Source: Streptomyces pseudovenezuelae (GTDB lineage Bacteria; Actinomycetota; Actinomycetes; Streptomycetales; Streptomycetaceae). Taken from it: a DNA stretch of 64,000 nucleotides. Under the pieces are notes generated by a model. It did not search any database and was not told the origin of the DNA. It was given only the letters and a program-made list of their open reading frames with translations. Positions 1 to 7,650 of this stretch are shown in pieces. The stretch covers positions 62,001 to 126,000 of the forward strand of contig NZ_JARXVH010000009.1 of the NCBI RefSeq assembly GCF_029892565.1, in the 5' to 3' direction. A program made the position numbers and the translations under genes. Each line of letters opens with the position of its first letter. Position 1 is the stretch's first letter.

Positions 1-79
1 CCGTGCCCTCCACAGCTGACGCATCCGCCATGAACAAGGCAAACTGACGGGGTTGAAGACAGGCTCTAGGGGGACGGCC

Positions 80-3058
80 ATGGACGTACCGCGAGTACCG
101 GAGCAGAGGCGCCGCGATGTCGCGGACCCGGAGGCGCTGGACTTCGGTGTGCTCGGCCCGGTGCGCGCCCGGCGCGGCGAGGAACAGCTGGCCACCGGCT
201 CCCCGCAGCAACGCGCCCTGCTGGCGGCCCTTTTGCTGCGCGAGGGCCGGATGGCCACCGCGGCCGAGCTGATCGACGCCCTGTGGGGCGAGGAGCCGCC
301 GTCGCAGGCGCTGGCCGCGCTGCGCACGTACGCCTCCCGGCTGCGGAAGGTGCTGGGCGCCGGGGTCCTGGTCAGCGAGTCCGGCGGCTACGCGGTGCGC
401 GGGCTCGGCGAGGGCGCGCTGGACCTCGCGGTGGCGCAGGAGTTGGCGGCGGAGGCGGAGAAGGCGAAGAACGCCGGGGACCTGTGCCATGCCCGGGACG
501 TGCTGGGGCGGGCCCTTGCGCAGTGGGACGGGGAGGCGCTGGCGGGGGTGCCGGGGCCGTACGCGGAGGCGCAGCGGGTCAGGTTGGAGGAGTGGCGGCT
601 GCAACTCATCGAGTCCCGGCTGGACATGGACCTGGAGCAGGGCTGCCACGCGGAGGCGGTCTCGGAGTTGACCGCGCTGACCGCGGCGCACCCCCTGCGG
701 GAGCGGCTGCGCGAGCTGCTGATGCTGGCCCTGTACCGCAGCGGACGGCAGGCGGAGGCCCTCGCGGTGTACGCGGACACGCGCCGCCTGCTGGCCGAGG
801 AACTCGGCGTCGACCCCCGCCCCGGCCTGCGCGAGCTGCAGCACCGGATCCTCCAGGCCGACCCGGGCCTCGCCGAACCGTCGGCACCGCAGCCGGAGCC
901 CGCCACAGCGTCGGTACGGCCCGCCCAACTCCCCGCCACGGTGCCGGACTTCACCGGCCGCTCGGCCTTCGTCGCCGAACTCGGCCAAGTGCTGGCCTCG
1001 GCGGAGGGCCGGGTGATGGCGGTGTCGGCGCTCGCGGGCATCGGCGGTGTCGGCAAGACGACCCTCGCCGTGCACGTGGCCCACGAGGCGCGGACCGCCT
1101 TCCCGGACGGACAGCTCTACGTCGACCTCCAGGGCGCCGGACCGCGGCCCGCGGAACCGGAGACGGTGCTCGGCTCCTTCCTGCGCGCCCTGGGCACCCA
1201 GGACTCGGCGATACCGGCCACCCTGGAGGAACGCTCGGCGCTGTACCGGTCCGTCCTGGACGGGCGCCGGGTGCTGGTCCTGCTGGACAACGCGCGGGAC
1301 GCGGCCCAGGTTCGTCCGCTGCTGCCGGGCACGGCGGGCTGCGCGGCGCTGGTCACGGCCCGGGTGCGGATGGTCGATCTCGCCGGGGCCCATCTCGTCG
1401 ACCTGGACGTGATGTCCCCGGACGAGGCACTGTCCCTGTTCACGAAGATCGTGGGCGAGGAGCGGGTGGCCGCGGAGCGGGAGGCGGCCCTGGACGTGGT
1501 CGCGGCCTGCGGGTTCCTGCCGCTGGCCCTGCGCATCGCGGCCTCGCGGCTGGCGGCTCGCCGGACCTGGACGGTGTCGGTGCTGGCGGCCAAGCTCGCG
1601 GACGAGCGGCGCCGCCTCGACGAACTCCAGGCCGGTGACCTGGCGGTGAAGGCGACCTTCGAACTCGGCTACGGCCAGCTGGAGCCGGCCCAGGCCCGCG
1701 CCTTCCGCCTGCTGGGCCTGGCCGACGGCCCGGACATCTCGCTGGCCGCCGCCGCGGCCGTACTGAACCTCCCGGTGGAGGAGACGGAGGACCTGCTGGA
1801 GTCCCTCGTCGACACCTCCCTGCTGGAGTCGGCGGCTCCGGGCCGCTACCGCTACCACGATCTCGTACGGCTCTACGCGCGTGCGTGCGCCGAGCGGGAC
1901 GAACTGCCGCCGAGCGTGGGGGCACCTCCCGCGCCTTTCGGGCAGTGGGGGAGGGATGCGGCGCTGTCGCGGCTGCTGGACTTCTACCTGGCGACGGCGG
2001 CCGGGGTGTACGCGATCGAGCGGCCGGGCGACCGGCTGGTGGCGCATCTGGAGGCGACCCGGTATCCGGGCCTGGTCTTCGACGACCGGCATCAGGCGCT
2101 GGACTGGCTGTTCGCGGAGGCGCACTCGCTGCTCGCGTTCGTCCGGCAGTGTGCGAAGGGCGCCACGCTGCGGCGCGCGGTGGATCTCCTGTGGGCGGCG
2201 AAGGACCTGGCCGAGTCGGGGGCCAACGCCCGGCAGTACGAGGCCGCGGCGGTCGTCCTGCGGGACGCGGCCGAGCGGGTGGACGACCCGCGGGCCTGGA
2301 GCCGGGCGCTGACCACCCTCACCAACGTCCATCTGGTGGCGGGCCGTTTCGACCAGGCCGACGAACAGGCGCGCCGGGCCATGGAGTTGGCCCAGCGCGC
2401 GGACGACCTGGCGCCCAGCAGCTGGGCCGCGAACGACCGGGGCGTCATCGCGGTGTACCAGGGCCGCCATGCCGACGGTGAGGCATTTCTGCGTCAGGCC
2501 ATCGAGAGCTTCCGGCTGGACCAGAACCTCGCCGGCGAGGCGAGCGCCCTGTGCAACCTCTCCCGTATCCATCTGGCCATGGGCCAGGTGACCAGCGCGG
2601 TGGAGCTCGCGCAGCAGGGCATCGTCATCTACGACCGTCTGGGGCACACCCTGCGCGGCGCCAACGGCCGTTACGCGCTGGGGCTCGCGCTCACCGGGCA
2701 GCGGCAGCTCGACGCCGCCGTCGACAGTCTCACCGAGGCCCTGGAGGTCTTCCGGGACAGCAGGCAACGCCTCTGGGAGGGCATGACCCTCTTCCGGCTC
2801 TCGGAGGCCCGCCTCGCCGACCACCGCTCGGCCGACGCGGCGGCCCTGGCCGAACAGGCCCTCGCCGTCCTGCGCGGCATCGGCGGCGAGTGGCGCCGCG
2901 GCAACGTCCTCACCGTCCTGGGCCGCGCGCTGAGCACCCTGGGCCAGACCGGCCGGGCCCGCGCCTGCTGGCAGGAGTCCCTCGCCATCTTCGACCAGCT
3001 GAACTCCCCGGAGGCAGCGGATGTGCGGGCGCTGCTGAGTTCGGCGACCACCGTGTAG
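80..3058 (+). CDS. afsR: AfsR, SARP-family global activator of secondary metabolism
   Basis: A 992-residue activator, very close in length and sequence to S. coelicolor AfsR as I recall it (993 aa). Domains in order: OmpR-type winged helix (about 20-95), bacterial transcriptional activation domain (about 100-255), NB-ARC ATPase with Walker A GIGGVGKTT near residue 320 and a Walker B-like LVLLDNA further on, then TPR repeats (about 720-980). In S. coelicolor AfsR is phosphorylated by AfsK and switches on afsS; both genes are in this window. The ATG at 80 follows a GGGGGA ribosome site and gives the AfsR-like N-terminus MDVPRVPEQ; an in-frame TTG at 53 is less likely. The gene points toward afsS, whose promoter carries AfsR-type repeats. 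Identity is from recall, not an alignment. Confidence 0.96.
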   Translation: MDVPRVPEQRRRDVADPEALDFGVLGPVRARRGEEQLATGSPQQRALLAALLLREGRMATAAELIDALWGEEPPSQALAALRTYASRLRKVLGAGVLVSESGGYAVRGLGEGALDLAVAQELAAEAEKAKNAGDLCHARDVLGRALAQWDGEALAGVPGPYAEAQRVRLEEWRLQLIESRLDMDLEQGCHAEAVSELTALTAAHPLRERLRELLMLALYRSGRQAEALAVYADTRRLLAEELGVDPRPGLRELQHRILQADPGLAEPSAPQPEPATASVRPAQLPATVPDFTGRSAFVAELGQVLASAEGRVMAVSALAGIGGVGKTTLAVHVAHEARTAFPDGQLYVDLQGAGPRPAEPETVLGSFLRALGTQDSAIPATLEERSALYRSVLDGRRVLVLLDNARDAAQVRPLLPGTAGCAALVTARVRMVDLAGAHLVDLDVMSPDEALSLFTKIVGEERVAAEREAALDVVAACGFLPLALRIAASRLAARRTWTVSVLAAKLADERRRLDELQAGDLAVKATFELGYGQLEPAQARAFRLLGLADGPDISLAAAAAVLNLPVEETEDLLESLVDTSLLESAAPGRYRYHDLVRLYARACAERDELPPSVGAPPAPFGQWGRDAALSRLLDFYLATAAGVYAIERPGDRLVAHLEATRYPGLVFDDRHQALDWLFAEAHSLLAFVRQCAKGATLRRAVDLLWAAKDLAESGANARQYEAAAVVLRDAAERVDDPRAWSRALTTLTNVHLVAGRFDQADEQARRAMELAQRADDLAPSSWAANDRGVIAVYQGRHADGEAFLRQAIESFRLDQNLAGEASALCNLSRIHLAMGQVTSAVELAQQGIVIYDRLGHTLRGANGRYALGLALTGQRQLDAAVDSLTEALEVFRDSRQRLWEGMTLFRLSEARLADHRSADAAALAEQALAVLRGIGGEWRRGNVLTVLGRALSTLGQTGRARACWQESLAIFDQLNSPEAADVRALLSSATTV

Positions 3059-3117
3059 GCCCCCCAGGGGTCCTGCTCGGGGCCGCCGGGCAGGGCCTGT
3101 TCGGGATTTCGGAGGGC

Positions 3118-3136
3118 CGTTCATCGTTCGTTTATC
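3118..3136 (+). promoter_or_regulatory. AfsR/PhoP-type direct repeats in the afsS promoter
   Basis: CGTTCATC (3118-3125) and CGTTTATC (3129-3136) are direct repeats with an 11-bp period, one helical turn, the arrangement SARP activators use when overlapping a -35 region. In S. coelicolor AfsR and PhoP compete for such repeats ahead of afsS. They lie about 160 bp before the afsS start. I see no strong -10 immediately after them; a TAGGGT hexamer near 3209 is another possible -10. Confidence 0.72.
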
Positions 3137-3298
3137 GCGGCGGTGCACTGTTGCCTCATCGATCCGTCGCGTCGGGGGGCAGACGGGTCAGCGGTGATCG
3201 ACGCCGCTAGGGTGAATGACCCTGATATGCCCGCCCGGCGAGCCTCGGGGGAGTCGCTGGGCGGGCATCGCCCATCACTTAACGGGAGTTGCAAGTCC

Positions 3299-3484
3299 AT
3301 GAGCGATGCCAAGAAGGACCCTGTGGTGAAGCCGCTCGACAACCACGCCACGGATGTCGAGAACGTCGTCGTCACCACGCTCGACAACCACGCGACCGAC
3401 GAGGAGCTCACCGTCCTCGACAACCACGCGACGGGCGGCACCGTGACCCCGCTCGACAACCACGCGACGGACGAGAAGGCCTGA
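3299..3484 (+). CDS. afsS: AfsS-like small regulator ("sigma-like" protein) with LDNHAT repeats
   Basis: A 61-residue acidic protein made mostly of four LDNHAT units (about residues 13-18, 27-32, 39-44 and 51-56) joined by short Val/Thr/Glu-rich spacers. S. coelicolor AfsS (AfsR2), about 63 aa, has comparable DNHA-type repeats and stimulates actinorhodin and undecylprodigiosin production; its biochemical mode of action is not settled. ATG 3299 follows GGGAG with good spacing and begins MSDAKKDPV. Longer in-frame extensions upstream run back through the AfsR-type operator and are not credible. It lies directly downstream of afsR in the same orientation, as in S. coelicolor. Confidence 0.9.
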   Translation: MSDAKKDPVVKPLDNHATDVENVVVTTLDNHATDEELTVLDNHATGGTVTPLDNHATDEKA

Positions 3485-3508
3485 ACCGGGCCCACCGACA
3501 CGGGGGAC

Positions 3509-3566
3509 GGCCGCGGCGGCACCGAGGGGGAGTCGCCGCGGCCAAGGCATGTCCGGGCGCCTTGGC
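3509..3566. terminator. Paired hairpins between afsS and the convergent fadD3-like gene
   Basis: GGCCGCGGC (3509-3517) pairs with GCCGCGGCC (3535-3543), and CCAAGGC (3542-3548) pairs with GCCTTGG (3560-3566). The two structures share a few bases and may be alternative folds. They lie between convergent stops at 3484 and 3591, so a bidirectional terminator is likely. There is no T tract. Confidence 0.55.
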
Positions 3567-3590
3567 CAGGGCCTGGCCGACGCAAAGGCT

Positions 3591-5159
3591 CTAGCGCGCC
3601 CGCAACTCCCTCTTGAGTACCTTCCCGCTCGCGTTCCGCGGCAGCCCGGCCACGAACTCCACCGACCGCGGCACCTTGTAGTTCGCCATCTCCCGGCGGG
3701 CCCATGCGATCAGGTCCTCGCCCGTGGTGACGGCTCCCGCGCGGCGCACGACATACGCCCTGCCGACCTCGCCGAGCCGCGCGTCCGGGGTGCCGATCAC
3801 CGCCACGTCGGCCACATCCGGGTGCAGGCCGAGGAGTTGCTCTATCTCCGCCGGGTACGCGTTGAAGCCGCCGACGATGAACATGTCCTTGATCCGGTCG
3901 GTGATACGGAGGTTGCCGGCACCGTCGAGGACGCCGACGTCGCCCGTTCGCAGCCAGCCGTCCGGCGTCACGGCCTCGGCGGTCGCCGCCTCGTCCTCGT
4001 AGTAGCCGCGCATGACGTTGAAGCCGCGGACCAGGATCTCGCCGGGTTCGCCGGGGGGCGCGTCCACCTTCACCTCCGTGCCGGGGATCGCGCGGCCCGA
4101 GGTCGAGGCGATCACCTCGGGCGGGTCGCCGCGGCGGCACATCGTGACGATGCCGCTCGCCTCGGACAGGCCGTAGGCGGTGAGGACGGTGCCGACGCCG
4201 AGTTCGCCGCGCAGGCGCTCCACCAGGCGCAGCGGGACCACCGCCGCGCCGGTCACCACCAGGCGCAGGGCCGACAGGTCGTGGGTGTCGCGGGCCGGGT
4301 GGTCCAGCAACGACTGGTGCAACGTGGGCGGGCCCGGGAGGACCGACACCCGCTCCGAGGCGATGTTCGCCAGCACCGTGTCGATGTCGAAGACCGGCTG
4401 CGGGATCATCGTGGCGCCCCGCATGAGGCAGGCGATCACCCCGGCCTTGTAGCCGAAGGTGTGGAAGAACGGGTTCACGATCAGATAGCGGTCGCCGTGC
4501 CGCAGGCCCGCCAGTTCGCTCCAGATCTCGTAGCCCCGCAGCGTCTGCGCGTGCGTGATGACCGCGCCCTTGGGACGGCCCGTGGTGCCGGACGTGAAGA
4601 CGATGTCCGACGGCGTCGAGCCGTCCAACGCCGAGGCGCGGGCGGCGACTTCGGCCTCCGGCACCGCGTCCCCGCTCGCCAGGAAGTCCTTCCAGGACCG
4701 GAAGTCGGCGGGCGCGTCGTCCGAGAGGACCACCACCTGCTCCAGCGCCGGCAGCCCCGGCAGCGGCCCGTCCCCCGCGCCGTCCCCCGCCGCCCGCCGC
4801 AGCGCCGCCACGTACGAGGTGCCGAGGAACGTGCCGGTCACGAACAGCAGCCGCGTCCCGCTGCGGCGCAGCACGTCCGTCGCCTCCGTGCCCTTGAAGC
4901 GGGTGTTGAGCGGGACCAGCACCCCACCGGCCGAGACCGCGCCGAGCGCCGCGACCATCCAGTCGAGGGAGTTGGGCGCCCAGATGCCGACCCGGTCGCC
5001 CGGCGCCACTCCGTTCGCCACGCAGGCGGCCGCCGCCCGCTCCACCCGCGCGCCCAACTCGGCGTACGAGACGCGGGTCCGCCCGTCCACCACCGCCTCG
5101 GTGTCCGCGTACCGCTCCGCCGCCGCACGGACCAGCTCCGGGATGCTGCGCCACTCCAC
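3591..5159 (-). CDS. FadD3-like acyl-CoA synthetase (AMP-forming)
   Basis: A 522-residue ANL-superfamily ligase. Visible motifs are the P-loop FTSGTTGRPKG, the hallmark PFFHTFGYKAG, YGLSEASG, the GWLRTGDVG hinge region, RITDRIKDMFIVGGFN and a C-terminal NASGKVLK with the catalytic lysine. The stretch around NPFFHTFGYKAG closely recalls mycobacterial FadD3, which activates the steroid C/D-ring propanoate HIP. GTG 5159 follows GGGAGG with 6-nt spacing; the longer in-frame ATG at 5222 is less likely because it would run close to the operator pair 5226-5267. It is divergent from the ltp2-like operon across those operators. The fatty-acid-type CoA ligase call is firm; the HIP-like substrate is inferred. 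Confidence 0.88.
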   Translation of the reverse strand: MEWRSIPELVRAAAERYADTEAVVDGRTRVSYAELGARVERAAAACVANGVAPGDRVGIWAPNSLDWMVAALGAVSAGGVLVPLNTRFKGTEATDVLRRSGTRLLFVTGTFLGTSYVAALRRAAGDGAGDGPLPGLPALEQVVVLSDDAPADFRSWKDFLASGDAVPEAEVAARASALDGSTPSDIVFTSGTTGRPKGAVITHAQTLRGYEIWSELAGLRHGDRYLIVNPFFHTFGYKAGVIACLMRGATMIPQPVFDIDTVLANIASERVSVLPGPPTLHQSLLDHPARDTHDLSALRLVVTGAAVVPLRLVERLRGELGVGTVLTAYGLSEASGIVTMCRRGDPPEVIASTSGRAIPGTEVKVDAPPGEPGEILVRGFNVMRGYYEDEAATAEAVTPDGWLRTGDVGVLDGAGNLRITDRIKDMFIVGGFNAYPAEIEQLLGLHPDVADVAVIGTPDARLGEVGRAYVVRRAGAVTTGEDLIAWARREMANYKVPRSVEFVAGLPRNASGKVLKRELRAR

Positions 5160-5225
5160 AATCGGCCTCCCCGAACATCGATCGCCGGACATCGATCGCT
5201 GAACATCAATCACCGGACGCATTAG

Positions 5226-5267
5226 CTGACTACCCGTCAGATTAGCTGTAGCCTGACGGGCTGTCAG
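5226..5267. promoter_or_regulatory. Two regulon operators in a divergent promoter
   Basis: Two perfect copies of the palindrome: CTGACTACCCGTCAG (5226-5240) and CTGACGGGCTGTCAG (5253-5267), centres 27 bp apart. They sit between the divergent fadD3-like and ltp2-like genes, where a dimeric repressor could control both directions. The core at 5226 is identical to the one at 47324. Confidence 0.85.
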
Positions 5268-5299
5268 CAGGCCTCACAAGGTGCGGAGGTGCGTGCAGC

Positions 5300-6451
5300 G
5301 TGACCATCAAGGACGCCACGGCGATCGTCGGCATCGGCCAGACCCCGTTCGCGAAACACCTCGCCGAGGACGAACGGGCCCTGGCCTGCCGGGCCGTGCT
5401 CGCCGCGCTCGACGACGCGGGCATCGCCCCCGGCGAGGTGGACGCGCTCGCCTCGTACACGATGGAGGAGACCGACGAGGTCGAGCTGGCCAAGGCCGTC
5501 GGCTTCGGCGACCTCACCTTCTTCAGCAAGGTCGGCTACGGCGGCGGGGGTTCGTGCGCCACGGTCGCGCACCTCGCCGGCGCGATCGCCACCGGGCAGG
5601 CCACCGTGGGCGTCGCCTGGCGGTCCCGCAAGCGGGGCAGCGGACCGCGCCCCTGGTCCAACACCACCCGCCAACTCCCCACCCCCGCCCAGTGGACCCG
5701 TCCCTTCGGCCTGCTCCGCCCCGCCGACGAGATCGCCATGCTCACCCGCCGCTACCTGCACGAGTACGGCGCCACCCGCGACCACCTCTTCAACGTCGCC
5801 CTCGCCTGCCGCAACCGGGCCAACCAGAACCCGGCCGCGATCATGTACGAGCGCCCCCTGACCCGCGAGATGTACATGACCTCCCGCTGGATCAGCGAGC
5901 CCCTGTGCCTCTTCGACAACTGCCTTGAGACGGACGGCGCGTTGGCCTGCGTGATCGTCAGCCGGGACCGGGCGCGGGACTGCAGACAGGCCCCCGTCCT
6001 CGTCCACTCCGCCGCACAGGGCCTGCCCGCCCAGCACCACGGGATGGTCAACTACTGGAACGACGACCCGCTCACCGGCCCCGCCTGGTCCGCCGCCCGA
6101 CACCTGTGGAAACACTCCGACTTCACGCCCCAGGACGTCGATGTCGCCCAGATCTACGACGCGTTCAGCGCGCTCGTCCCGCTCTCCCTGGAGGGCTACG
6201 GCTTCTGCGGGCGCGGCGAGGGCGGGGCGTTCACCGAGCAGGGCGCCCTGGAGATCGGCGGCCGGCTGCCGCTCAACACCGGCGGCGGCGGCCTCAGCGA
6301 GGCCTATGTGCACGGCTTCAACCTCATCAACGAGGGCGTCAAACAGCTCCGCGGCACCAGCACCGCCCAGGTCCCGGGCGCCGCCACCTGTCTCGTCACC
6401 GCCGGCGAGGGCGTCCCGACCTCCGCGCTGCTGCTCACCAACAGGAGCTGA
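5300..6451 (+). CDS. Ltp2-like thiolase-fold aldolase (steroid side-chain lyase family)
   Basis: A 383-residue thiolase-superfamily protein that matches my memory of actinobacterial Ltp2 along its length (TFFSKVGYGGGGSCAT, SRWISEPLCLFDNC, YGFCGRGEGG, EAYVHGFN). Ltp2 with a DUF35 partner cleaves a CoA-activated beta-hydroxy side chain by retro-aldol reaction. Tyr286 (IYDAF) and Tyr336 (EAYVHG) are 50 residues apart, corresponding to conserved tyrosines of Ltp2. The usual thiolase His loop reads NTGGG here. GTG 5300 has GGAGGT 9 nt upstream. The next gene is a DUF35 protein starting 3 bp after the stop, then an enoyl-CoA hydratase. Whether the substrate is a steroid is unknown. Confidence 0.88.
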   Translation: MTIKDATAIVGIGQTPFAKHLAEDERALACRAVLAALDDAGIAPGEVDALASYTMEETDEVELAKAVGFGDLTFFSKVGYGGGGSCATVAHLAGAIATGQATVGVAWRSRKRGSGPRPWSNTTRQLPTPAQWTRPFGLLRPADEIAMLTRRYLHEYGATRDHLFNVALACRNRANQNPAAIMYERPLTREMYMTSRWISEPLCLFDNCLETDGALACVIVSRDRARDCRQAPVLVHSAAQGLPAQHHGMVNYWNDDPLTGPAWSAARHLWKHSDFTPQDVDVAQIYDAFSALVPLSLEGYGFCGRGEGGAFTEQGALEIGGRLPLNTGGGGLSEAYVHGFNLINEGVKQLRGTSTAQVPGAATCLVTAGEGVPTSALLLTNRS

Positions 6452-6454
6452 CCC

Positions 6455-6871
6455 ATGCTGAGTCCGGTCACCGACGCCGACGGCGCCCCCTTCTGGCAGT
6501 ACGCGGCCCAGGGCGAACTCCGCGTCCAGACCTGCGCCGACTGCGCCGAACCGCGCTTCCCGCCCCGCCCCTGCTGCCCGCACTGCCGGTCCTTCGCGAG
6601 CGAGTGGCGCCAGGTCTCGGGCCACGGCCGCATCTGGTCCTACGTCGTCCCCCACCCCCCGCTGCTGCCGGACTACGCCGAGCAGGCGCCGTACAACGTG
6701 ATCGTCGTCGAACTCGTCGAGCACCCGCGGATCCGGCTGGTCGGCAACCTGGTCGCGGAGGCGGGGGCGCGGCTCGACTCGGTGCCGCCGGAGCGGATCC
6801 GGATCGGGGCGCGGGTGCAGGTCGTGTTCGACGCGGCCGGGCTGCCGCAGTGGGTTCTGGAGCGGGCATGA
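6455..6871 (+). CDS. DUF35 zinc-ribbon/OB-fold partner of the Ltp2-like protein
   Basis: A 138-residue DUF35 protein. Four cysteines form the N-terminal zinc ribbon (CADC, about 24-27, and CPHC, about 37-40), followed by the OB-fold with the typical VSGHGRIWSYVV strand and a VGNLV segment. In steroid catabolism a DUF35 domain (fused in ChsH2) binds Ltp2 and is needed for its activity; thiolase-like partners are usual for the family. ATG 6455 has AGGAG a few bases upstream and lies 3 bp after the aldolase stop, so the two are probably made together. The last bases overlap the next start (ATGA). Confidence 0.9.
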   Translation: MLSPVTDADGAPFWQYAAQGELRVQTCADCAEPRFPPRPCCPHCRSFASEWRQVSGHGRIWSYVVPHPPLLPDYAEQAPYNVIVVELVEHPRIRLVGNLVAEAGARLDSVPPERIRIGARVQVVFDAAGLPQWVLERA

Positions 6872-7644
6872 GCAGCACTGTGCGGGTCAGTGCCGACAAG
6901 GACACCGGGGTCGCCGTCGTCACGCTCGACCGGCCCGAGCGGCTCAACGCCATCGACCTGGCCATGCGGGACGAACTCCAGCGGGTCTGGGGGGAGTTGC
7001 GGTTCGACGACTCGGTGCGTGCGGTGGTCCTCACCGGCAGCGGCGAGCGGGCCTTCTGCACCGGGCTGGACCGGGACGCCGTCGTGCCGCAGCCGAACTC
7101 GCCGTACATGGCGGACGATCCGCTGCTGCGCGTCGGCCCGAAGGCCAACGACCTGTGGAAGCCGGTCGTCGCCGCCGTGCGGGGCATGGCCTGCGGGGGC
7201 GCGTTCTACCTGCTCGGGGAGTCGGAGTTCCTGGTCGCCGAGCCGAGCGCGAGCTTCTTCGATCCGCACACCACGTACGGCATGGTCAGCGCGTACGAGT
7301 CGGTGCTGATGGCGCAGCGGATGCCGTACGGGGAGGTCGCGCGGATGATGCTGATGGGGACGGCCGAGCGGATCGGGGCGCAGCGGGCGTACGACATCGG
7401 TCTGGTCTCCGAACTGACCGAGCCCGGCGGGGCGTTGGCGGCGGCGACGGCGTGCGCGACCGTGCTCGCCGGGTATCCGCCCGAGGGCGTCCAGGGGACC
7501 GTGCGGGCGCTATGGGCGGCGCGGGAGAGTGCCGTCGCGGCCGGGTTCGCGCAGGCGCCGCATCTGGTCTCGCTCGGGAACCTGCCGGACGAACGCCAGG
7601 CGGAGCTGTTCGCCCACCGCGCCAGGGAGTTCCGCACCCGCTGA
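6868..7644 (+). CDS. Enoyl-CoA hydratase/isomerase (crotonase family)
   Basis: A 258-residue crotonase. It has the N-terminal LDRPERLNAIDL motif, an oxyanion-hole segment ERAFCTGLDRDAV, and a second one near ACGGAFYLL. The usual catalytic glutamates are not obvious, so isomerase, hydrolase or lyase activity is possible. ATG 6868 overlaps the previous stop by 4 bp, giving translational coupling. It is the third gene of the Ltp2-like operon and would process the unsaturated CoA ester before or after side-chain cleavage. Its stop is only 6 bp from the convergent afsK stop. Confidence 0.85.
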   Translation: MSSTVRVSADKDTGVAVVTLDRPERLNAIDLAMRDELQRVWGELRFDDSVRAVVLTGSGERAFCTGLDRDAVVPQPNSPYMADDPLLRVGPKANDLWKPVVAAVRGMACGGAFYLLGESEFLVAEPSASFFDPHTTYGMVSAYESVLMAQRMPYGEVARMMLMGTAERIGAQRAYDIGLVSELTEPGGALAAATACATVLAGYPPEGVQGTVRALWAARESAVAAGFAQAPHLVSLGNLPDERQAELFAHRAREFRTR

Positions 7645-7650
7645 CACCGA

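Noticed and set aside
3299..3484. AfsS as a RiPP precursor because of its repeated core
   Set aside because: No maturase or protease nearby, and gene order with afsR identifies it as the known regulator.
3549..5225. A long open frame opposite the FadD3-like gene (558 codons)
   Set aside because: High GC keeps antisense frames open; it has Arg/His/Pro-rich, motif-free composition and the minus-strand frame is a clear ligase.
5264..6724. A 486-codon frame antisense to the Ltp2-like gene
   Set aside because: No domain, composition typical of shadow frames, and the plus strand carries a complete enzyme with ribosome site and coupled partner.
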